This document shows, piece after piece, positions 1 to 11,244 of a stretch of 64,000 bases of DNA (position 1 is its first letter; each line of letters opens with the position of its first letter). Below the pieces are notes generated by a model. The model was not told the origin of the DNA. It did not search any database and was given only the letters and a program-made list of their open reading frames with translations. The stretch covers positions 58,947,449 to 59,011,448 of the forward strand of contig OX328132.1 in NCBI GenBank assembly GCA_946811695.1, written 5' to 3'. A program made the translations under genes and the position numbers. This DNA is from Gonocerus acuteangulatus (taxonomy: Eukaryota > Arthropoda > Insecta > Hemiptera > Coreidae).

Positions 1-104
1 TCTTGGATTGATTCACATGCGGGAGACGGTGGTTCGAGTCCCACCGGCAAGGCATTTTCCTCATTTCATAGTAGTCGGTCTGCTGTAAAAAAAAAAAAAA
101 AAAA
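1..104 (+). mobile_element. tRNA-derived SINE, 5' part outside the window
   Basis: The segment holds the 3' half of a tRNA-like head with a good RNA polymerase III B box (GGTTCGAGTCC at 31-41), followed by about 45 nt of body and an 18-nt poly(A) at 87-104. A B box followed by a non-tRNA body and an A tail is the layout of a tRNA-derived SINE. The A box would lie before base 1. A genuine tRNA gene is unlikely because no acceptor stem closes before the A tail. Confidence 0.6.
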
Positions 105-1440
105 GACTAAGACTTAACATCCTTTCTCATCCAACCTTAGGCCTTAGAAAACCAGCCTCTTCGTGCAGATAATCTATTTAGCTGCAACCTCTACTAAATA
201 GCTTCAAGAATCGCCGAGAAATCTACAAGAATAGCATAAACCATAGCGATTAAAAACTAGAAATTGGTCAGGGCCTTGTGAGTTATCGGAGAGTACATAA
301 CTGACCGTAACGGAGTAAGTAACATCTGTCAATCATGACAATTGTCAGTTAGTTTGAAGTCTAACAAGGAAGGAGAGTTGGCTCTATGGCTGATTGCATT
401 AGTTAATTTACCATTCATTCCGGGTAGTTTGTTTACTTCTTCATCTGGAGCAGTGTTGGCATTGTTCCCAATTACATTGCTGTCTCCTTTAGAGACCAAC
501 TCAGATAAGAATACGCCCACATTTAATCTCCATTAAAATTGAAATGTCTCAAAGCAAACAATTTAATCATATTTAGTAGTATTTAATATTTAATGTTTTA
601 AGGTCTACTGACCGTGTCATTGTGATAATAACTGACATTTCGCCAGACATTCTGCCGGCTTCCCCAGGGTATATTCTCAGAATAATCCCTGAATGTCCAG
701 AAGACCGTAAAACATTAAGTACCATGGACCGTGGAAGTCCGAAGAATCACATTTAATATTCATATTTAATATTTATATTTAATAATCATATTTAATATTC
801 TTGGGGTTTAAGTTGCTGCAATTTGTTAGAAATGATTGTATATTATTTTAATCTGCGGATGTCTCATGCCACTTGTCAACTTCTCATAATATCCTTTATT
901 TAGTGCTCTACATGTTTCGCGTTTTTGTCACCTCTTCAGGAGCAACTCAATTAAATAAATAAATTTAGCCTTAGCGAAAGAAGACCTTCGCCCATACTAA
1001 TAGAATAAAGCTAATATAGTTGTTGTCCTTCAACTGTTTATTATTGAACGATTATTTTCTTATATCGATTCCAGATAAATATTTTGTTCTCAAGTAGAGA
1101 CCTAAGTTGTAATAAGATTGAAACGATCGGTATCGACATAATTGACACATTTTGTCAATTATACTGAAAAATATTTTATTTAATCTCCGATTTTTTTATT
1201 TAGTTTTTTCATATTTTTAATAATGTCTATATATTTTGTTTTTTATTTTTGTGGGTCGTTTTCTTAATCTAGTATTTTTACATTTTCGCAAGCAAATGCG
1301 TGTCTATGTTTTATTGCCGGATCCACATTTTATCCACTTCTTTAGAAACTTTCCTGATTCTTCTACATAAACTTTCTCACAATTCGCGGAGACGCAAAGA
1401 AAAACAAATCAAATCAGTGGAACCAACTAACTATAACACA
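105..1440. other. AT-rich non-coding DNA, nothing recognised
   Basis: The two opposing 63-64 codon ORFs near 330-535 overlap almost completely and show no family motif. From 755 to 800 there is a short cluster of CATATTTAATATT-type repeats. No promoter, RNA gene or mobile-element end is supported here. Confidence 0.5.
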
Positions 1441-1590
1441 TTCCGGTAAAACCCCATCATTGCTAATAAGATTCAAAATGCATACAAAAAGATAGGCAAA
1501 CTATCTTGGAGTTGCCAAAATAAATTGAAGAATTCTTACAGCAAAATAAAAGATAAATTAAAGGAGAAGGAAACCAGATATAATTTATAA
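1441..1590 (+). pseudogene. Penelope-like retroelement fragment, plus-strand copy
   Basis: After a stop at 1447-1449 the frame from 1450 reads NPIIANKIQNAYKKIG, then LSWSCQNKLKNSYSKIKDKL, and stops at 1588-1590. The pattern IIAN..., then SW..(Q/K)NK..NSYS(R/K)IKDKL, resembles the linker between the reverse transcriptase and the GIY-YIG region of Penelope-like elements, which typically reads as THSG...IAN.. followed by a K.NN motif. The upstream frame is broken, so this is a remnant. A second copy of the same protein segment lies on the other strand immediately downstream. The family assignment comes from recalled motifs; the homology between the two copies can be read directly. Confidence 0.42.
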
Positions 1591-1847
1591 AAAATTAACT
1601 TTATTAATTTATCTTTTATTCTGCTATAAGAATTATTACTTTTATTTTTATAAGCCCAAGATATATCGTCTAGCTCCGTGCATATATTTTTAACCACATT
1701 GGCTATAATTATACCCGAATGTGTTCCAGTATGCTTCGGTGATTTGAATTTGTTTGCCTGTTGTTCAAGAATATGGAAGTTGGTAGTCCGTTCGTCAGAT
1801 TTTAAAGTGCCAATATTTATGTTAGTGGGAATTTCATTTTTAATCAA
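1591..1847 (-). pseudogene. Penelope-like retroelement fragment, inverted copy
   Basis: The minus-strand frame has an ATG at 1847 and contains HTGTHSGIIIANVVKNIC, then ISWAYKNKSNNSYSRIKDKL. It aligns residue by residue with the plus-strand copy ending at 1590. It is longer at its N-terminal side, where it keeps THSG, so the two copies form a head-to-head inverted pair centred near 1590. The C-terminal part, which would hold the nuclease core, is missing: the frame runs into a hydrophobic stretch of AT-rich DNA. It is most likely dead retroelement debris. Assignment to the Penelope-like class is moderately supported. Confidence 0.42.
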
Positions 1848-2868
1848 GAAGTTATTAAAAATGTTGATAAAAATAAAAAAATTGATTAAAAATAAAACAT
1901 GTTGATTAAAAATAATAAAAAAAATGATTAAAAATAAAAGAAATAATTATTTTTAATCAAAAAGTTGTGAAGTTTCGTTTGCATCATTTTTCAACTTTTA
2001 GTTTTAAAAATTATTGCCATCCGCTACTTGTGTTTCGTTTGATTTGCATGATAAAGTCTCGCTACCATTATATTTTACAGCAGTATAGTTGTATATATAC
2101 ATTACTTATTGCTTAATATGTCTCCTTATAGATATAAAAGCAATGCGAATAAAATTTCGAATTTATATTTTGTTCTTTTTATTCTAAACTTCATTATTTT
2201 ATTTTATATCTCATTATTTATTAGTTTATAATTATTATTTTATTATATTTATAGCCCTGATGAAGGTTATTTACTATTGGAAAAAACTAATTTTACCGGA
2301 ATATTGCGACCTACGATCTCCATTCTTGTTACTCCTGTTCATCTTCCCAATATGAATTTTGTCCTCTGATGCAAAAATCAATTATCGATCGACAGAAACA
2401 GTTTCTTATTCCTTGCCCTAATCCCGAGGACAATAACAAAACTTTTGCCATACGTTCGTAAACTCCGCATTGTCCCGGTGAAATTAAGATGCACCTTTGT
2501 CCTTTAACTAAATTGGTGATCGATTTTTGAGCCGGAAAGTTTCAAAAACAAATTTCCGTTTAAGGGGACCCTCCCCGCTAAAGCGTTCGCTAAAGCGTTC
2601 ATGACTGCTCACTTACAGACGAATACAGGACAACGTTAACAAACACTATTAAAAAAGATAAAAAAGAGTGGCCATTAAGCCCAAAGGAGCTCTACGAAAA
2701 ATATCCTCTGGCTCTAGAAAAAATGATCAAACAAGTACACGAAGATTCAAGATTAAGATATTAGATTCGGAACCTCTGTGTTGTTGGCAAATCTCATGTA
2801 TGAGTAAAGATGGAGGAACAATGATTTATATTGCTTATATTGATTTATCTGTTAGCTTTATATTCTTA
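1848..2868. other. AT-rich DNA with retroelement-like junk
   Basis: Bases 1850-1960 are a degenerate repeat of the type TTGATTAAAAATAAAA. At 2251-2285 there is a CTGATGAAGG...GGAAA motif of the kind seen in several other repeats of this window. Bases 2586-2601 hold a short direct repeat of CTAAAGCGTTCG. The 69-codon ORF at 2668-2877 has no recognised motif. Confidence 0.4.
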
Positions 2869-3285
2869 TATTTATAATAATATTTTATATCTATATTTTT
2901 ATATTTGTATTCTACATCTATATTTAATATTTACATTCTATATTTATATTCTATATTTGTATTTTATATTTATATATTTTTATACCCATATTTTATATTT
3001 ATATTTTATACTTATATTTTAAATTCATTTTTATATTTATATTTTATATTTATATCTTATATTTATATTTTATATTTATATCTAAGATTTATATTTTATG
3101 TTTATATCTTATATATATATATATTTATATTTAGATTTATATTTATATTAGTATTTTATACTTGAATCTTATATTTGTATTCTATATTTATGTTTTGTGT
3201 ATGTATGTATCTGTGTATGTGAATGTATATGTATGTGTGTGTGTGTATATGTATGTATGTATGTGTGTGTGTGTGTATGTATATG

Positions 3286-3354
<69 letters not shown>

Positions 3355-3490
3355 GTGTGGGTGTGTATATATGTATGTATATATTATATTTATTTATTTT
3401 ATTTTTATATTTATATTTTGTATTTATTTATAATATTTATATTTTATATTTACATTTTATATTTATATCCTATATTTATATATACTATAT
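2869..3490. repeat. Compound microsatellite (TATATTTATATTT)n with GT and AT cores
   Basis: A degenerate (TATATTTATATTT)n tract flanks a central block of (TGTATG)n and (GT)n at about 3195-3290 and (TA)n at 3288-3352. All ORFs across it are Y/I/V/C low-complexity translations of the simple repeat and should not be annotated as proteins. Confidence 0.9.
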
Positions 3491-3651
3491 GCTTTGTTTT
3501 TGCAAAGTTTTTCTTTGCTCTTTCATATTAAATTTAGACTAATGTTAGAGGGAATTTCTGTAAATTGTATTCAACTAGAATGACATTCGATATAAGATTT
3601 AGACTATACCAGATACATATTAGGTTAAAAATATGATGCCCCTCAATATTG

Positions 3652-3684
<33 letters not shown>

Positions 3685-4084
3685 GTACATAAAGTGTAAA
3701 TGTTGTTTATATAAAATCTATATATTTAGAACAAAATGTAATATATAAAAAAATGTATGTTATATGCAAAGCATGGGACATGCAGAATAAACTCCCTCTC
3801 TATAGGGTTACTATAGGGAGGAAATAGAGAGTGCTCTAACTACCCCTAATAATTCATTGTAACCTTAACTATCCCTAACGATTCTCGGTTACCCAAACCA
3901 TTTCTAAACATTTAATGGTTTCCAACTCATTTCTTGCCACTCTTTAAAGCTTTATACATCCCGGAACATCCCAAATAATTCACTTCAAGATAAATAGACT
4001 GGACATTTTTTTTTGTAAGTGTAATTTACTTCCATAGTTTGTGCTGGAATAAGTGTACTCGTCAATCAATTACAAATTCCTCTA
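3491..4084. other. Non-coding DNA with poly(A) tract
   Basis: A 31-nt A run at 3651-3681 could be the tail of a decayed retroposon, but no recognisable SINE or LINE body precedes it. The rest is unremarkable AT-rich sequence. Confidence 0.4.
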
Positions 4085-4249
4085 CCCAATTATAAAAGTA
4101 ATTCTGTAAACAAACTGTGGAAAATTCAAAATAAAACAAAAGCCTGGCTGAAAGAAAACCTAACAAGACGACAACAACTTATTTTGACCAGACATCGCAT
4201 AGGGCACACTTTACTAACGCACTCTTATTTAATAGAACGACGAAACTAA
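4085..4249 (+). pseudogene. LINE RNase H-domain remnant (I/Jockey type)
   Basis: The frame reads NKLWKIQNKTKAWLKENLTR, then RRQQLILTRHRIGHTLLTHS, then YLIERRN and a stop at 4247-4249. The string LTR(H/L)RIGHT.LTHSYL(I/L) is a hallmark of the C-terminal RNase H region of arthropod non-LTR retrotransposons in the I/Jockey/R1 group. The cysteine-containing segment that should follow (PP.C..C..) is absent, and the 5' part of the LINE is not visible. It is therefore a short internal relic. The group is secure from the motif; the exact clade is not. Confidence 0.7.
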
Positions 4250-4336
4250 CATGTGTGCACTTCTTATACTATTATACAAGAATACAATATTACATATTCA
4301 TTCAATTAAACAATCAATCAGTTAACAAATTTTACA

Positions 4337-4470
4337 AAGTAACAAATTAACACATTTTGACTTATTGATCCATGATTTCATCACACAAGGTATTTGAAAG
4401 TAACAAATTAACACATTTTGACTTATTGATCCATGATTTCATCACACAAGGTATTTGAAAGTAACAAATC
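4337..4470. repeat. 61-bp tandem duplication
   Basis: Two virtually identical copies of a 61-bp unit lie at 4337-4397 and 4398-4458. The start of a third (AAGTAACAAAT) follows at 4459. Confidence 0.9.
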
Positions 4471-4952
4471 TCCATTCCAAATCTTGAGACAAAAGGGAGC
4501 CAATTTTTCAATGTATGTTTCATTACATCCCCTTCATTTGCACGGATTTAATGCTTATTAAGTGCAGAAGTTTTCCGGTAAGTTGTGAATCTGTATTCCT
4601 TTAGGGCACTGAGGAAAAGAATCGCGAGGAACCTGTGATTCATCGAGAAAAACATAAGTGCAATTTTGGACGTACAGAAAGTATCTTCTATCGATAGGTT
4701 TAGTGAATTAAATCACTGTTTTCTTAAAGAAAATTTTGTATATTTTATGGTGGCATAATCAGAATATAATTATCTTGAACAGTTTCTGAACAATCGTTTC
4801 TAATTCAATAAAAAATATGTCCACGTTAAAAAAACATTGGACACAACTGCTTTTCCTTTTGGAAACGGACCATACTTCAAATGAACGTTTTTGTTGGAAA
4901 TTATGTCTAGAATCACCTCCGAGAGTTTGGATACTTAAACCTGAATCACCCT

Positions 4953-4954
<2 letters not shown>

Positions 4955-5007
<53 letters not shown>
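4955..5007. repeat. (TA)n microsatellite, left flank of fold-back MITE
   Basis: This is a perfect TA dinucleotide run that ends exactly at the first base of the inverted-repeat element. A matching TA run (5720-5768) begins at its last base. Confidence 0.9.
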
Positions 5008-5010
<3 letters not shown>

Positions 5011-5716
5011 GGTGGCCCGGATAAACGGGCCACAAGAGAATAACTACTGAACGATTTGAGATATCAACATTTTTCATAGGGGCAAAGTTGTAATTCTCGT
5101 CTATAAAATTGTGCCCTCGGCAATGAAAAAATAACACTTCTAAGGGCTCAAATAGACCTTTGAAGGGAAGGGTTTCCTTTTTACCCATATTTTGCATTAT
5201 ATTTTTAAAATGTATTAACAAATCAAGGAATAACCGTGCAAACGGCGTTTCGATGCGTAAAGTAGTTCTCTGTAAAAACACGTTATCATTTGCATGTATT
5301 CCTCATCTGAAATTTCAAAAAAAGGCACTTTAATTTATTTAAATAGTATTTGTGTTAAGGGATGGGGCAATTCAGTATAGGAGAATGTATTCAGCACTCA
5401 ACAAAACGATTCCCATTAGTGTAAAATAAACAAGAAAATACATAAAAATTGGAGGTTTTGGCCAAAATTACAGATCAAAAATAATGAATAATTTTTTCCC
5501 CCCAACAATAAAAGAACAATTTTTAATGCTGGGCACATTCTCCTAAGCTGAATTAGCCCTTCCTTAACAAAAGAAATTCAACAGCCTTTTTTTGGAATTT
5601 CAGATGAGGAATACATGCAAATGAGAACGTATCCTTACAGAGAACTACTTGACGCATCGAAACCTCGTTTGCCGTTTAGTAGTTATTTCTCTTGTGGCCC
5701 GCTTATCTGGGCCACC

Positions 5717-5719
<3 letters not shown>
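5008..5719. mobile_element. 712-bp fold-back MITE with CAGGGTGGCCC termini, TA target
   Basis: The left end starts CAGGGTGGCCCGGATAAACG and the right end is its inverse, finishing GGGCCACCCTG. Inverted similarity continues inward: CATTTGCATGTATTCCTCAT at about 5290 is mirrored at about 5600-5625. The arms therefore exceed 300 bp and almost the whole element is a hairpin centred near 5440-5450. TA dinucleotides flank both ends, compatible with a TA target duplication. The element has no coding capacity. A superfamily call from the termini alone is unsafe. Confidence 0.85.
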
Positions 5720-5773
<54 letters not shown>

Positions 5774-5778
5774 TATTC
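5720..5778. repeat. (TA)n microsatellite, right flank of fold-back MITE
   Basis: The TA run abuts the right end of the 712-bp element, with one ATACATAT interruption at its far side. Confidence 0.9.
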
Positions 5779-6966
5779 CCCATGATTTCGCATGAGAATC
5801 CAGCGTGCTCAAAAAACGACAGTGACCAGGACACCGTTATTACGTATTAAAGAAAATGAGAAATAGGTTTCGTCAAGGAAGAGGAAAATACACAAGAGGT
5901 TCCATTGTTTTTCCCAAAGAAGAACTGTAGTTATAGAACTTTTATTCGTTCACATTAGGAGAAGTGTCCTCTGCAACTTCCCCTGCCCTACTTCCTACTC
6001 ACGTTCCACGCCACAACAAGAATTCCTATTTGGTGCTCGACATAGCCATCGAAAATATGGAGCTACTACTGCAATTCCTGCTCCCGGTCATATGCCTATA
6101 GAATATATATCTCCTCCAGCTACATTATGTCTTAAAACAGAAAATTTGAATATTTTAAGCGCGATTCCTTCTGGAGGAAACCCGTTTATGAGGTCGACCT
6201 CATGACGCAAGCCGGGGAGTCTTTTCTTTTGGGTGTCTTCTGGTGGATTTGCAACGCAGGATTGGTTCTGCTGACACAGGATTCTACGCCGACTGCGCAT
6301 GACAATGCACAGATCGGAGAACTGTGCTATAAGATACCGAACGACTCACGTGACAAATGGGAGGATGAAGAAAACTGGACATTACATAGAAAAATGCACA
6401 TGTTCGTATTTCCGTCTTCATGGGGATGTCTGCCTTTTAATGGGCATGTCCATATTTTCATCTTCATGGGCATATTTATATCTGCATCATGTCCACCTTC
6501 TTATGCGTTTTTCGGTATTTTCGATATCATTTTCGCCTTTTTTAGGTACGATAAAGCACTAGGCTTAGGTTGGTTCAGGTTTTTATAGAGACTACTCCTC
6601 AGAGACAAGAAGCTCTTTGTCTACAAGTAAAACGATAGCGTGGAATAAACAAGAAGGAATGCTAGAGTAAGTAGATTGCAATATTGCACATATAAAATTC
6701 CTCTGTATATATTTATATCAATGTATTTGTGTTTATGACTATAAAATTTCTATATGCTAATAAAGTTGTCTGGCTTCAGATAAATGTGGATATTGTACTA
6801 CATTCCTACAGAATTAAAGCATATACGTTTTTATTAACATATAAACGAATCCTTAGAGAAAACTTATGTTTTATAATCAAAGAATTTATTTGTGATCCAA
6901 CATCATTATAAGGTTAACAAAATAAATAGTGACCCAAGATCTCAACAATGTGTCTTAGGTAGGCAA
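5779..6966. other. Intergenic DNA with an unidentified 128-codon ORF
   Basis: The longest frame is plus-strand 6202-6588 (128 codons), overlapped by 60-90 codon frames on both strands. Its central part (about 6405-6500) comes from imperfect internal repeats of an ATGGGCATGTCC-like phrase. No protein family is recognised and the composition is not distinct from non-coding DNA, so I do not call a gene. Confidence 0.35.
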
Positions 6967-7425
6967 AAGGTCAATGAATAAAATTCCAAATTACATTATC
7001 GTTAATTGATTAAAAAGGTTTCGAATCATTACATGCCTCATCAGGAGCCTAAAAACTGAATACAGCCAAATGTTACCAAGGTATACCTTCGTTTAGAATT
7101 GCCAAGTCATAACTGAAGATCATCTACGTAGCAACAGTCTGCTGTTTAAAATATCGACAGGGTCCTAACATAAAAGTCAAACCTAAGTCGAAATTTATGT
7201 TTTGACCCTATCGATATTTTATAGTCAGCTGACTAAAAACACAGAGTTCCTCTGAACATAATCTTCAGATATAACGTGGCCATTCTAACGGAAGGTTTAA
7301 GTTCGTTCTATTTGGCTGTATCTAGTTTTTAGGCTCCTGAAGAGGCATCTGGTAATGCGAAACATATAGATTTTGTTTTTATAAATTGAGGATTATGTTT
7401 ATTTGATATTTTATTCATTGACCTT
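6967..7425. mobile_element. 459-bp inverted-repeat element
   Basis: The termini AAGGTCAATGAATAAAAT (left) and its inverse ending at 7425 enclose further inverted similarity: GCCTCATCAGGAGCCTAAAA at 7034-7053 against TTTTTAGGCTCCTGAAGAGG at 7326-7345, and ATATCGACAGGGTC near 7155 against GACCCTATCGATAT near 7202. Each arm carries a CTGANGAG-stem-GAAAC motif (minus strand about 7028-7052, plus strand 7337-7362). It has no coding capacity and a fold-back MITE structure. Confidence 0.65.
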
Positions 7426-9065
7426 AACGAAATCAAAGAAACTTTCATAATATTTTGTTGTATTTTGTTTTTCTCGATTGTCTGAAGTTGATTAAGTCAG
7501 CTCTTAAATTTTATTTAATCATTTTCCTTATTACTGCTCTTGATATACACTATAATCAGGTCCTAGCAGGAGCTGAGTTTAGAAATTACTTACAATATAC
7601 AATATACACCTAAGCGCGCGCTAACACATGGTTATACATATTGTAAAGCCTTAAAACCCAGATTTTCGCTTTGAAACACCAGGTATTTGACTTTCATTTT
7701 TTGTTAAATTGTAACTTTTTGACGTCCAAATCCATTTCATGTATTAATACCATCATCATGAACTAATGATGTAAAAGTTGTTTATTTTAATGAGGCGTGT
7801 TCAATGTTAAAGGGTTAACCAGCCTTGAGCTTCCGTGTCAAAGCAATTGAATCGCGAGTGCTGAGTCAGCTCCCTTCTGTCATCAGCCTTACACAGTGCA
7901 ATCATCAAACACACCTACAGTTCTATGCACTACAGGAAAGCACTAGTCACACTTTAAGCACATCCCTAAGGAAGTGTTTGGCCCAATGCAAGACATTTTT
8001 AAAAATATCTTTTCGTATTCATCAATACTTGAGATTACTAAGAAATAGAGTTTTTCTCTTGGCCAGAACGTGCAGATACTAAAACAAATTCGTCCGAACT
8101 GGAAGCTGTGTATGCACCATTAACAAGGCTACAATGGGAGATATATTAATGTATTGCAAAGATTGTATAAAAGAAAAAATGGGACCCCACCTGGTTTGGG
8201 TATGGTCTTACCCACAAATATTGGCCTAAAAATAATGCAAAAATCTTGAACAGTTGAACAAAATAAATAAAATTTTCGATGCAACCGTCTTACACATGAA
8301 TGCATAGATATATATATGTGTGAGTGTGTGCGTATATTGAAAGAGCGAGAGAGTGAGATATATTGGTTGGTAGATCGAAAAAAAATATTACTATATTATA
8401 TATTAATATTATAAATGAGTTTTATGATGTTTAATATAAATATAACTTGGTAAAAGTGATGTACCGACTTTCTAACGGATCAGTACCGAAACTTGGTAAT
8501 CTGCCTGGTCAACAATCTCTCAATTAATTATCTACTCACAAAATATCCAGGTACTTTAGAAGGTAGATTTAGTCAGGGTTCAGTTTCCGTATCTTAATGA
8601 AACTACATTTTTTATAAGAAAATGTGTTACATTTTTCCGACGTTTGGGCATGAACTTCAAGCTCTCATCAGAGCTGTAAAAGATGGACAGAGTTGATACC
8701 GATTTATATGCAGAATCGAAAGAAAAAGCATTATATACAGACGAGGATGAATAATACATATGGCAAATGAGTTTTATAGCTAGAGCGTAAATTAATGATA
8801 GATTGATACAAATTTAAATCCAGGTACTTTCGTTCATTAGTCGGACAGTTGTCCGTGGAAAACCTTTTTTTTTTTTTTTGTTTAGTATTATTCAATAATA
8901 AAGTAAAGACGGTTAGAATGCATGCCATGGCGTCGATAATATAAAGATGTGTAGGAAATGAAGGAGGATTGTAAGTAAAGTCTAAGGGTTGTGAGTATAT
9001 TTGGACTAGGAGAGGGGGTGACCCATTTCGGAGGAAGGGAGGGCGAGGTACTCCGGTCGATACCT
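7426..9065. other. Non-coding DNA, low-complexity patches
   Basis: No protein family is recognised in the ORFs here. A minus-strand CTGATGAG...AAACGTCGG phrase at about 8651-8683 matches the terminal phrase of other repeats in the window and suggests a decayed retroelement end. An A/T-rich block lies at 8376-8415 and a poly(T) at 8866-8880. Confidence 0.4.
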
Positions 9066-9257
9066 GATGGCATCTCTCTTGCCCTCGACACCGACTATAT
9101 CTTAGGGTTCGGCCTAGTCCAGATCCTAGCTCTCGAGGCTGGTTATATTGTCCGAGAAGTAGATTGGAAACATCAGGGCCCTCACATCTCTCTAGCCCTC
9201 GACACTGACTAAATCTTAGGGTTCGCCTAGTCCAGACCCTAGCTCTCGAGGCTGGTT
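9066..9257. repeat. 114-bp satellite array, left part
   Basis: About 1.7 units of a 114-bp repeat containing TAGCCCTCGACACTGAC and TAGCTCTCGAGGCTGGTT. The array stops abruptly at GGCTGGTT (9250-9257), the target duplication of the inserted hAT element, and resumes with the same 8 bases at 10641. Confidence 0.9.
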
Positions 9258-10640
9258 CAGTGTTGTAAAATACCCGGGTATTTATTCTTAAGGGTAAATA
9301 CCCAGGGTAAATACCCAATTTCATAAATACCCGGGTATTTAAGGTATTTAACTAAACCGCGACTTACTAATCGAATATTTTAAAATGTCATGGATCTTGC
9401 CAGTTTAAAGCTACTGCAACACTGAGAAACTATTAAAACAATAATAAATTATAAAATAGGATCACTGAGAGGTTAATAAATAATAAATTATTACCTGTAA
9501 ATTTGCCAGGGACCTTCCGACTACCATTAAAACAAGTTGTTTGCCTAAATTTGATACTACTGTACTGCATTCATAAAAATGTAGCCTCAGCTAAAACTTT
9601 GGACTTGGATTATCTCAATTTCTCAAAACACAAATTAAGTTACCAACTCATTGATCAAAACACTTGTACCTTTCAAGCCTCTCCACCATAACATGGGACT
9701 TATTTTATTATTTTCTTTGTCATTGTCTTCAAGACCTTCCTAAACAAAGGATCTTTGCCATAATCCCTCTTGGTCCCTATAGCCAGCTATGTTTTTCCGA
9801 AGATCAACTGATTTCAATCCCTTGCTTCTGCCTAACTCACACACAAAACTAATGGAAGAGTTCAACAAGTCTGCAGCAAGATGTGCGTTTCCAACATAAA
9901 ACTGAATGCGTTTCTCCTATTTAGTTAACACAAGTTTCCTCCGTTTTTTGAAGAGAAAATTCTGGGTTTCCTGTTGAAGAGTTTTCAGAAATTCTTAAAT
10001 CTCTTATGAACTGTGTGGATCAAAGGGGCATTTAACTGAATGGCAGTGATAAGTTCAACAATTGGATCAAGGATGTTAACTAGTTTCCCAACTCTGACTC
10101 AAAACACTCTGTCATCAAGAAGCTACCTTTTCATTTCTGATGAGATTTCCGCTTACTGTAAAGTTGTTACTACTGTATGAGCATAATTTCAAGTAATATT
10201 AACAAGGATCACAAACTTAAACTTAACTTAAAATGGTTTTGAACTATTGCAATAAACATTAAACATGTTTTTGGCCCTTTTTTAAAATTTAAGTAAGTCC
10301 TTAATAATTGAATAGGCTTCATTAAAACCTTTTTAATATTAATTAACCTTCCCCACTGTAAAAGTAATCATGGAAATTCATAGATATACATTAAGTTGTA
10401 AATAACCGGACCGACTTTTAACTTTCTTTAAAATATTACTGGGTAAGTATTAATGTTCATTAAGTTTTTATGATCAAATGGGTAAGTTTCAGTCCTTGTT
10501 TGCACCAAAAAATATTCAAAGAAGTTGTATCAAGCTCAAAAACTGAAAATACCCACTTTTTGGGTATTTACCTTCCCTGTGGGTAAATACCCAATTTATA
10601 TTTACATACCCACTGGGTATTTACCCACCCCACATCACTG
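9258..10640 (-). mobile_element. hAT DNA transposon, 1383 bp, inserted in satellite
   Basis: The element starts CAGTGTTGTAAAATACCCGG and ends with the inverse type CCCCACATCACTG. It is flanked by a perfect 8-bp direct duplication GGCTGGTT (9250-9257 and 10641-10648). CAGTG-type termini with an 8-bp duplication are diagnostic of hAT. Both ends carry clusters of GGGTATTTACCC-like palindromic subterminal repeats. The interior is decayed and keeps one recognisable minus-strand transposase piece, listed separately. The pre-insertion sequence is an intact 114-bp satellite unit. Confidence 0.93.
9985..10092 (-). pseudogene. hAT transposase remnant
   Basis: Read on the minus strand, the segment gives KLVNILDPIVELITAIQLNA followed by PLIHTVHKRFKNF. 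This resembles the (L/I)L.PIV..I..LE...PLI..VY....... helix segment common in hAT transposases, downstream of the first catalytic Asp region. Stops occur on both sides in all frames and the catalytic D, D and E blocks are not visible. This is therefore a fossil of the autonomous parent and fits the hAT termini around it. Confidence 0.5.
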
Positions 10641-11244
10641 GGCTGGTTATATTGTCCGAGAAGTAGATTGGCAACATCAGAGCCCTCACATCTCTCAAGC
10701 CCTCGACACTGACTATATCTGAGGGTTCGGCCTAGGCCAGATCCTAGCTCACGAGGTTGGTGATCTTGTCAGATAGGTAGATTGGCAACATCAGGGCCCT
10801 CACATCTCTCTAGCCCTCGACACTGACTTTATCTGAGGGTTCGGCCTAGGCCAGATCCTAGCTCACGAGGCTGGTGATCTTGTCAGACAGGTAGATTGGC
10901 AACATCAGGGCCCCCACATCTCTCTAGCCCTCGACACTGACTATATCTTAGGGTTCGGCCTAGTCCAAATCCTAGCTCTCGAGGCTGGTTATATTGTCAG
11001 ACCGGTAGATTGGCAACAACAGGGCCCTCACATGTCTCTTGCCCTCGACAATGACTATATCTTAGGGTTCAGCCTAGTCCAGATCCTAGCTCTCGAGGCT
11101 GGTTATCTTGTCCGAGAAGTAGATTGGCAACATCAGGAACTTCACATCACTCTTGCCCTCGACACTGACTATATCTTAGGGTTCGGCTTAGTCCAGATCC
11201 TTGCTCTCAAGGCTGGTTATCTCTTCCGAGAATTAGGTAACTGA
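10641..11244. repeat. 114-bp satellite array, right part
   Basis: The GGCTGGTT anchors fall at 10641, 10755, 10869, 10983, 11097 and 11211, an exact 114-bp period with about 5.3 units. Because 114 is a multiple of 3, one frame stays open across units as a 38-residue repeat (GY(I/L)VREVDWQHQ...) until a TGA in some units. The apparent ORFs at 8991-9212, 10525-10722 and 11032-11244 follow from this and are not evidence of a protein. Confidence 0.95.

Noticed and set aside
6202..6588. 128-codon ORF as a gene
   Set aside because: Overlapping ORFs on both strands, internal repeat content and no recognisable motif.
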